Source: Cotesia glomerata
Lineage: Eukaryota > Arthropoda > Insecta > Hymenoptera > Braconidae
Direction: 5' to 3'
DNA: 64,000 nt
NCBI RefSeq assembly: GCF_020080835.1
Contig: NC_058163.1
Span: 4,809,318 to 4,873,317, forward strand
Every line of letters starts with the position of its first letter. The stretch's first letter is position 1. A program made the position numbers and the translations under genes. The notes below the pieces were generated by a model. The model had not been told where the DNA came from. It made no database searches and worked only from the letters and a program-made list of their open reading frames with translations. Below, one piece after another: positions 58,089-64,000 of the stretch.

Positions 58089-60531
58089 CATTGGATCATA
58101 TGCAGGCCGTGGTTTTTTAGCAAGAATGGAGCTTCCCGGTAAATTAGAAGCTGTGTTCATTGACGACAACTTTCTTTTCATATCCGGAACAATATTCTGG
58201 ACTTTATACCGTGGGTTTATCCCAGTCAAATCTTTTTCATCTCTGACTCCACTTCGTTTTTTGTCGCTATGCCTATTAGTAGCATTAGTATCTTTGGCCG
58301 TAAGAACATTCTCTTGCAAATTTGATTTTGTATAAGTTTTATCATCTCGCTTCGTTTCAGCGCCACTAGTTTCTAAATTTTGAGAATTTAATACTTCTTC
58401 CAAGCGATTTTTCAATGCTTGATTCTCTGCTTCAAGAGTTATTATTACTTCTTCAATACTTCTAGAATAATTTTAAGTAATAAATTAATAACTCAAGTGA
58501 TGATAAAAAATCATATTATCAATTTCAATTATCAAATTTAATTTTCACGTTAAATTAATAAAAATAAATAAACTTACTGGGTTTTTTTTGACTGCTCACG
58601 TAAACAATCTATTTCACCATTAGCTTTCATTAAATCATCCCGTAATTTTCTGATTTGTTCCCTGTGGTAGCGACGATTTTCCGTACACTTGGTCAACTCT
58701 CTACCAAAAATAAAAAAATAAATTAAAAAATCACTTTTATATATAATAAAATTACAATAAAAAAAATAAATATATAACTAACACATACTTTTTTAAAGCA
58801 GTGACGTAAATAGAAAGTTTACGTTCATCTGTGGAAGTAACAATATCATTGACTTCCTGATCCGTCGACAATAAGACCATTTGTACACTGAAACAAATAA
58901 ATTATTAAATTTATGAATAAAAAAAAAAAAATAACTAGAATCTATATTATTAAGAGAATAAGAAAAATTCTGTGTCCAAGATAGTCATATGATAAATTCG
59001 GTTTTTTTAGTGAAATTTAGTGTCATTGCAAAGGTCTTGATTTGAATTTGTGTCTTTTCAAGGTCTCATATTATTCTCACCGATAGTCAATTTATTATAA
59101 TAAGTATTAAGGCTGCATTTGAAAATGATCTATCTCTAGATACATAATCAAGAAATGACCTTTTATCTTCAGAAATATTGACATTTTTAAAGATATAAGC
59201 TCATCCCGATTTTACACTCATCGAGTCTTTTCATTTGAGTACCCACATCAATTTTTCATATATTTATATCTTTATATATATATATATTTCTTCTGTGCGT
59301 GTGTTTGTCATTGAACTCCTCCTAAACGGCTAGACCGACTTTAATGAAATTTTTTATGTCTTCCGGTGGGTTCCAGAATGCTTTAGATTCACAATTCAGT
59401 CCAGGGGAAAATGTTTATTTAATAGATTTTTTATTTATAAATTGTTGTTGACCTTGAGTACCCACATGCACTTTTCATATATTTTATGAATATCATATAT
59501 ATAAGATACATGAAAAAATTCGTGGGTACTCAAATGAAAGGTCTCGATGAGTATAAAATCATAATGGATTTATATTTACGAAAATGTTAATAATTAACGA
59601 ATGATAATGTATTTTGTTAACTAATACTAATGATGTTTTTAACGATATAAGCTCATTCCGATGTTACACTCATCAAGAGCTTTCATTTGAGTACCCACAT
59701 CCATTTTTGATATATTTTTCATATATACATATATAATATATATAAATATATAAAATATATGAAAAATTGATGTGGGTACTCAAATGAAAGGTCTTGATGA
59801 GTATAATAACAGGATGAGCTTATATCTTTAAAAATGTCAATAATTAAGAAATTACCTTGTATCTTGTCAATTACTGACATTTTTAAAGATATAAGTTCAT
59901 CTCGATGTTACACTCATCGAGACCTTTCATTTGAGTACCCACATCAATTTTTCATATATTTATATACTAGCTATTACTCGCCCGCTCCGCTGGGCGCTTT
60001 ATAGAATTGAATTTTTAGCTCTAGACTTTAAATTTAATTAGAGTATTATTTCGACTTGCACAGATTACAAATTCTATCGAATTGTCATGTACCTTTTATC
60101 CATGTAATTATTCTAGATAATATTTAGTGTAACTTTCAATGTGCAATCATTATAACATTCCCGTGTATTTCTTACAAAAATGGATATTGATATGAAAAAA
60201 GAAATTTGTAATAAGCATTGAAAGTTTCAGTTAAAGAAATTGCAGGTCTCTTAAGTGAAGAAATCTGCCTAGTATATAAACATAACCAACAGAATTAAAA
60301 AATTTATTTTAAACAAATGACAATCAAATAGAATAAATTTAGTTACAATAAAAATTTATTATTTCTAAGTCAAAAAAATATAGGTTCCGGATAAGTAATC
60401 ACCAGCATATCACATACTAAAACCTTCTCCGAAACACGCTGCATTTTATGGTATAAGTATTATTCCGATCGGTTCAGTAGTTTTCGCAGTATAACCGGAC
60501 AAAAAAATCGGCTCTCCATTTATTAGTATAG

Positions 60532-60621
<90 letters not shown>

Positions 60622-62100
60622 AATATATGAAAATGCATGTGGGTACTCAAATGAAAGCTCTGGATGAGTTCAACATCGGGATGAGCTTATATCTTTTAAA
60701 AGATCAATAGTTAAGAAATTACAGTTCAATGTAACCAAAGTTATTATTTAATAAATCAGAATTTAATTATTTATAGTTCACAAGTCACGGCAGTCACATA
60801 GTTACTGCAAGGATACTAGTTAAATAATAATCGATTATCTTACTCTTTGATATCGTTCAGTTTAGTCTTATACAACTCAGCTTGCTCTTTAAACTTTCTC
60901 GCTTCATCACTGGCAGCTTTGAAGTGCTTCGCCTGCTCCTTCAAGGCTCCAATGGTATTTTTTTTCTGCTCAACATCACTTTCTAGCTTTAAGACTTCTT
61001 TCCTCAGACCAGCTGCTTGTATTTTGTATTTATGGGACTCATCCTTCAGATTAGATATTTCCTTGTCTTTAAGCATTACCTGGAACTGCATGTTGTCAAC
61101 GCGTTCTTGAAGGAGCACAGGATCATCGCGGATTGATTCGCTGTTAGGGACATTAAAGTACAGGCGGTGTATTCTTGAGCTGCTTGTTTTTTCACGACAC
61201 TGCGGACAGGATTTTGATCTGGAAAAATTTTTATTTTATTACAAATATTTTATATAAAAAAAAATTAGCAGACATTTTACCATTTTTTTTTTGGTTTAAA
61301 AAAAAACAACACTAAAAAAATTATTTTTATAATTTTTTTAATATTTACGTTTTTTATAATTAAATTTTTTTTTTAAATAAATTCGTAATGAAAAAAGTTT
61401 AAAAAAATAGCATTTATAAGTTTTTTAAAGTTATGATGATAAATTTAGCAGATATTTAATCATTTTTAGATTTTTTTAACAAATAAATTATGCCAAAAAA
61501 AAATATAAAAAAATTAACATGTAGAAATTTTAAAAAATTAAAAAATGCAATTTTTTAAAAATAATTTTTTAGAACAAATTTTTTTGTTAAAAAAAATTTA
61601 AAAATTCTTTAGTGACTGCTAACTTTAAATGTCATTTTAGAGTTTTGTTTTTAATTCTAAAAATTAAATTAATTTAAATTACTAAATTAACAAAAAAAAA
61701 ATTAAATATTACTAAGAAAATAATTAAATAAAAAAACGCCCTTGAACATAACATTAGCAATTTAAAAAAATTTTCAACTATTAAAAATTTTTAATAATAA
61801 TTTTTCTGTCAGAAAAAATCTTTAAAAGATTTAGATGTCTGTAACTTAAAATAATACTCAAAAAAAAACTTGTTCCAACTGTCACTTGCAATGAAACAAC
61901 AAAAAAAAAATTTATTAATTACAAAAATAACAACAGTAATGACAAATTTATTTATAAATAAACATTAGATAACAAAAAAATTCTAACCTCTCCAGCCATT
62001 GTGTCAAACAAGGATAATGAAAAACATGACCGCAGTTTGTCGAAACAATATCATCACCGGATTCTATGCGCGAAACACAAATAGGGCATGACACGTGCAT
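58089..62100 (-). CDS. TRAIP: TRAIP/nopo-like RING E3 ubiquitin ligase (main exons)
   Basis: A RING-type E3 ligase. TRAIP relatives act at stalled replication forks and in checkpoint control. Exons on the minus strand: 61988-62100, 60844-61218, 58789-58887, 58578-58700, 58089-58461, then 52258-52455. All joins are GT-AG and keep frame, giving 426 residues (human TRAIP is about 470). Residues 5-45 form a C3H2C3 RING: C5, C8, C23, H25, H28, C31, C42, C45, from SCPIC to CPQCR. Heptad-rich coiled coil covers about 55-260 (LKDKEISNLKDES; LRDDLMKANGEIDCL). A basic low-complexity tail follows (KRKLSS, AKKPRPAYDPM) and then the DGLGG motif. The ATG at 62100 directly starts the RING, as in the family. 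It is divergent from the Dredd-like gene. Confidence 0.87.
59967..60532 (-). mobile_element. Non-autonomous Helitron, inverted copy
   Basis: Minus-strand 5' TCTATACTAATAAATGGAG after A (60532 downward) and 3' hairpin-like stretch plus CTAG (59970-59967). Same family as the four copies upstream of the peptidase genes but more diverged, so an independent insertion. Confidence 0.85.
60536..60617. repeat. (TA)n tract
   Basis: About 80 bp of TA with one interruption, next to the Helitron 5' end. Confidence 0.9.
61219..61987. other. TRAIP intron 1
   Basis: 770 bp of extremely AT-rich sequence with long A and T runs. No gene or recognisable element. Confidence 0.7.
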
Positions 62101-63175
62101 TTTTTATTAGTTAGCTTTTTATTAATTAAGCATGTAAAAATTAATTTTTATTTATTTATTAACTAACACGCAATTTATGTTTTTGTTACCAGTGTTATCG
62201 CGCCAATTCAGTCACTAAGCTAAAGTTGCGCATGCGCACTTCTAAAACTAAAATGGCTGATTAAAGCGCGAAATTTAAAATTTTATTATTTAAATCGTAA
62301 GTTGTAATTTTGTATTTTTTTAAATTTGCTTAAATTGTAAAAATTTTTATTTTCAATCATTTTGATAAAAATTAATTTAGCAGATATTTGATCATTTTAA
62401 TAATTTTTTTAACAAATAAATTATGACAAAAAAATTATAAAAATAAAGTTAGCCGACATCTAAAAATTTTTATAATTTTTTTTTATTAAAAAATTATTAC
62501 AAAAAAATAAAAAAAAATTTTTTTCATTTGTTAAAAACTTGAAAAACTATAAGTGCAATTTTTTAAACATATTTTTTAGTTATAATTTAATAAATTGAGG
62601 AAAATAAAAAAGTCAAAAATGTTGGCTAATTTTATTATTATAAAAAAATTGACGTGTAGAAATTAAGAAAAAAAAAAATGCAATATTAAAAAAATAATTT
62701 TTCTAAACAAATTTTTTTGTTAAATTAAATTGAAAATTTTGCAAGTGACCGCTAACTTTAATTTCACATCATTTTGTTCCAATAAATATAATAAAATAAT
62801 TTTTGACGTTTTAAATAAATTTAAAAAACTGCGCGGGTTTTTTACGCATGCGCATTGGCTGAAAAATTTTTATGGCGATTTAGCGAACTAAAAAAGTTTT
62901 CGCGGAATTAAATTACTGTTTTTCATTTTCTGATAACCAAAACAATGGCGGTAGCAGTACGTGTCGTATTTCAATTGTTATATGCATTGTAAGCAATAAA
63001 TTCATTCGCTATGTGATCATGCTGCGATTGTTGTTTAATTTATAGCTTTTGTTCATTTTTAAAATTCTTTTATGACACTTTTTTGTTAATTTTATAAATA
63101 CATTTCAAATTTCACGTAAGTAACCTCTAAAGTATTCAAAATTCAAAATATTAATTCTTTTTTTTTTTTTAGAAA
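62101..63175. promoter_or_regulatory. Divergent TRAIP/Dredd intergenic promoter region
   Basis: TGCGCATGCGCA (62227-62238) is a perfect NRF-1/erect-wing palindrome, about 130 bp from the TRAIP ATG. GCGCGAAA (62266-62273) fits an E2F site. TACGCATGCGCA followed by ATTGG (62843-62858) is a near-NRF-1 site with a reverse CCAAT box on the Dredd side. A GTAAGT near 63116 and TTTTTTTTAG near 63172 could bound a short 5'-UTR intron of the Dredd-like gene. The rest is AT-rich. Motif function is inferred. Confidence 0.5.
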
Positions 63176-63749
63176 ATGAATGAGTTGAAAACCGACGCCT
63201 TGCCGTCTGCAATTCAATGTAATTATACTGAAATATTAGATAAAGATATAGTTAATGCAATTGAAAATGACTTGACAATCAACGAAAAAATTTCAATAAT
63301 ATTTTTGTGTGCCGCTGAAAAAATTGACACGGATTTTTGGAGAAAATTTATGCAAAAATTAATGAGCTACAATGAAAAAGTTATTTTTGACAAAAAAGAG
63401 CCAATTTTTATTATTTGTGATTTAATTGAAAATGTTGGAAACTGGAAGGATAAATTCATTGAAGCGCTTTGTATTATAAACAATAAGAGGGTTCTAACTC
63501 AGCTAGGTTTAATTGTTGATGATTTGTCCAGAGAATATTGTCCGCTGCAGGCGAGAATTGTAGAGAAGATAAATGTCGGTAATAAAATTTTGTTCAAATT
63601 TTTCGAGTCTCTGAGTGAAAAAGAATCAGAGAAAGTTTTGAAGAAGATTTATTCAGATATTTGTCTGGATAAAAGATTGAGTGATATTAATTTATTGGAA
63701 ATACATGCTTTATATTGGCTGTCAATTGGATTTATTAAAATTACACCAG
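63176..63749 (+). CDS. Dredd: Dredd/caspase-8-like initiator caspase, first coding exon (partial)
   Basis: The first 191 codons from ATG at 63176 to a strong donor (CACCAG|GTGAGT, 63749/63750); the gene runs off the window. The predicted prodomain is alpha-helical and contains WKDKFIEALCIINNKRVLTQ. In my memory of insect Dredd the corresponding segment has the same EALCII...R-VL-LG pattern, and a later segment has LEI--L-WL, also seen here. Dredd cleaves IMD and Relish in the antibacterial NF-kB pathway. The caspase domain with its catalytic Cys/His is outside the window, so the assignment rests on the prodomain. The start is the first ATG after a pyrimidine-rich acceptor-like tract. Confidence 0.7.
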
Positions 63750-64000
63750 GTGAGTATTTGTTTTTACTTAACTAGGATAAATAATAACTAGCAATATGCA
63801 GTCACTATAAGACTGCCAAAATTTACGGATTATTTATTTATTTATTTATTTGTAAAGAAACGCCCTCGGCAATTTACAACAATATGTTACATTTTTATGT
63901 ATAGAATGTTTAGAATTAATGATTCTATACAATACATAGCATCTGCAAAGAGAAGATAAATTTAAGAAATTTAAAGAAAAAAAAAAATAATAACAAAAAA
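63750..64000. other. Start of the following Dredd intron
   Basis: AT-rich, with a short TTTATTTA repeat near 63830-63855. Nothing else is recognised. Confidence 0.6.

Larger units (their letters stand above)
58888..60843. repeat. TRAIP intron 2: palindromic repeats, Helitron and (TA)n
   Basis: Several inverted copies of a unit with GAGTACCCACATCAATTTTT and ATGTGGGTACTCAAATGAAA (59165-59280, 59455-59560, 59640-59830, 59870-59960, 60625-60710), mostly hairpin-forming. Also a complete inverted Helitron (59967-60532) and a long TA tract (60536-60617). No gene. Confidence 0.75.

Overview
The window is nuclear DNA of an insect. It is very AT-rich, genes are split by short GT-AG introns, and transposon debris fills most of the rest. 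Two genes at the right edge are ordinary insect genes: an E3 ubiquitin ligase of the TRAIP/nopo family and the first coding exon of a Dredd/caspase-8-like gene. The left and centre hold an amplified family of secreted M13 (neprilysin-like) metallopeptidases. A hymenopteran, perhaps a braconid-type parasitoid, would fit, because such wasps carry expanded secreted neprilysin-like families. That is inference, not something the sequence proves.

Layout. 1-720: an inverted-repeat satellite. 721-11958: first upstream block, with a solo LTR and a deep transposon nest (Helitron, then an AT-rich TIR element, then a 5 kb LTR element without ORFs, then a mini-Helitron). 11959-14744: neprilysin-like gene A. 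15153-15346: a decayed copy of the TRAIP terminal exon. About 15990-21016: a second upstream block that never reaches a gene. 21017-22750: a Helentron fragment (helicase tail plus endonuclease). 22937-28620: third upstream block. 28621-43212: neprilysin-like gene B, whose third visible intron holds an 11.6 kb TA-flanked insertion. That insertion contains a helicase pseudogene split by another DNA element and two R1/Waldo-type retrotransposons sitting in (CA)n tracts. 43623-43820: a second TRAIP terminal-exon copy. 44170-49072: fourth upstream block. 49073-51851: neprilysin-like gene C. 52258-62100 (minus): the complete TRAIP gene, with a foldback element, SINEs and MITEs in its introns. 62101-63175: a shared TRAIP/Dredd promoter region. 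63176-63749: the Dredd-like exon.

History and function. Genes A, B and C share exon structure and phases, all three are open, and each keeps HELSH plus the downstream ENIAD glutamate, so all could be active zinc peptidases. Only copy C lies beside the whole TRAIP gene. A and B carry only its last exon, so C most likely sits at the ancestral position and a segment from inside the last TRAIP intron to the region upstream of the peptidase gene was duplicated. Each peptidase gene is preceded by a minisatellite containing perfect heat-shock-element arrays. The three proteins differ most in one short stretch of the large exon. TRAIP and Dredd are probably unrelated in function but share an intergenic region with NRF-1-like and E2F-like motifs.
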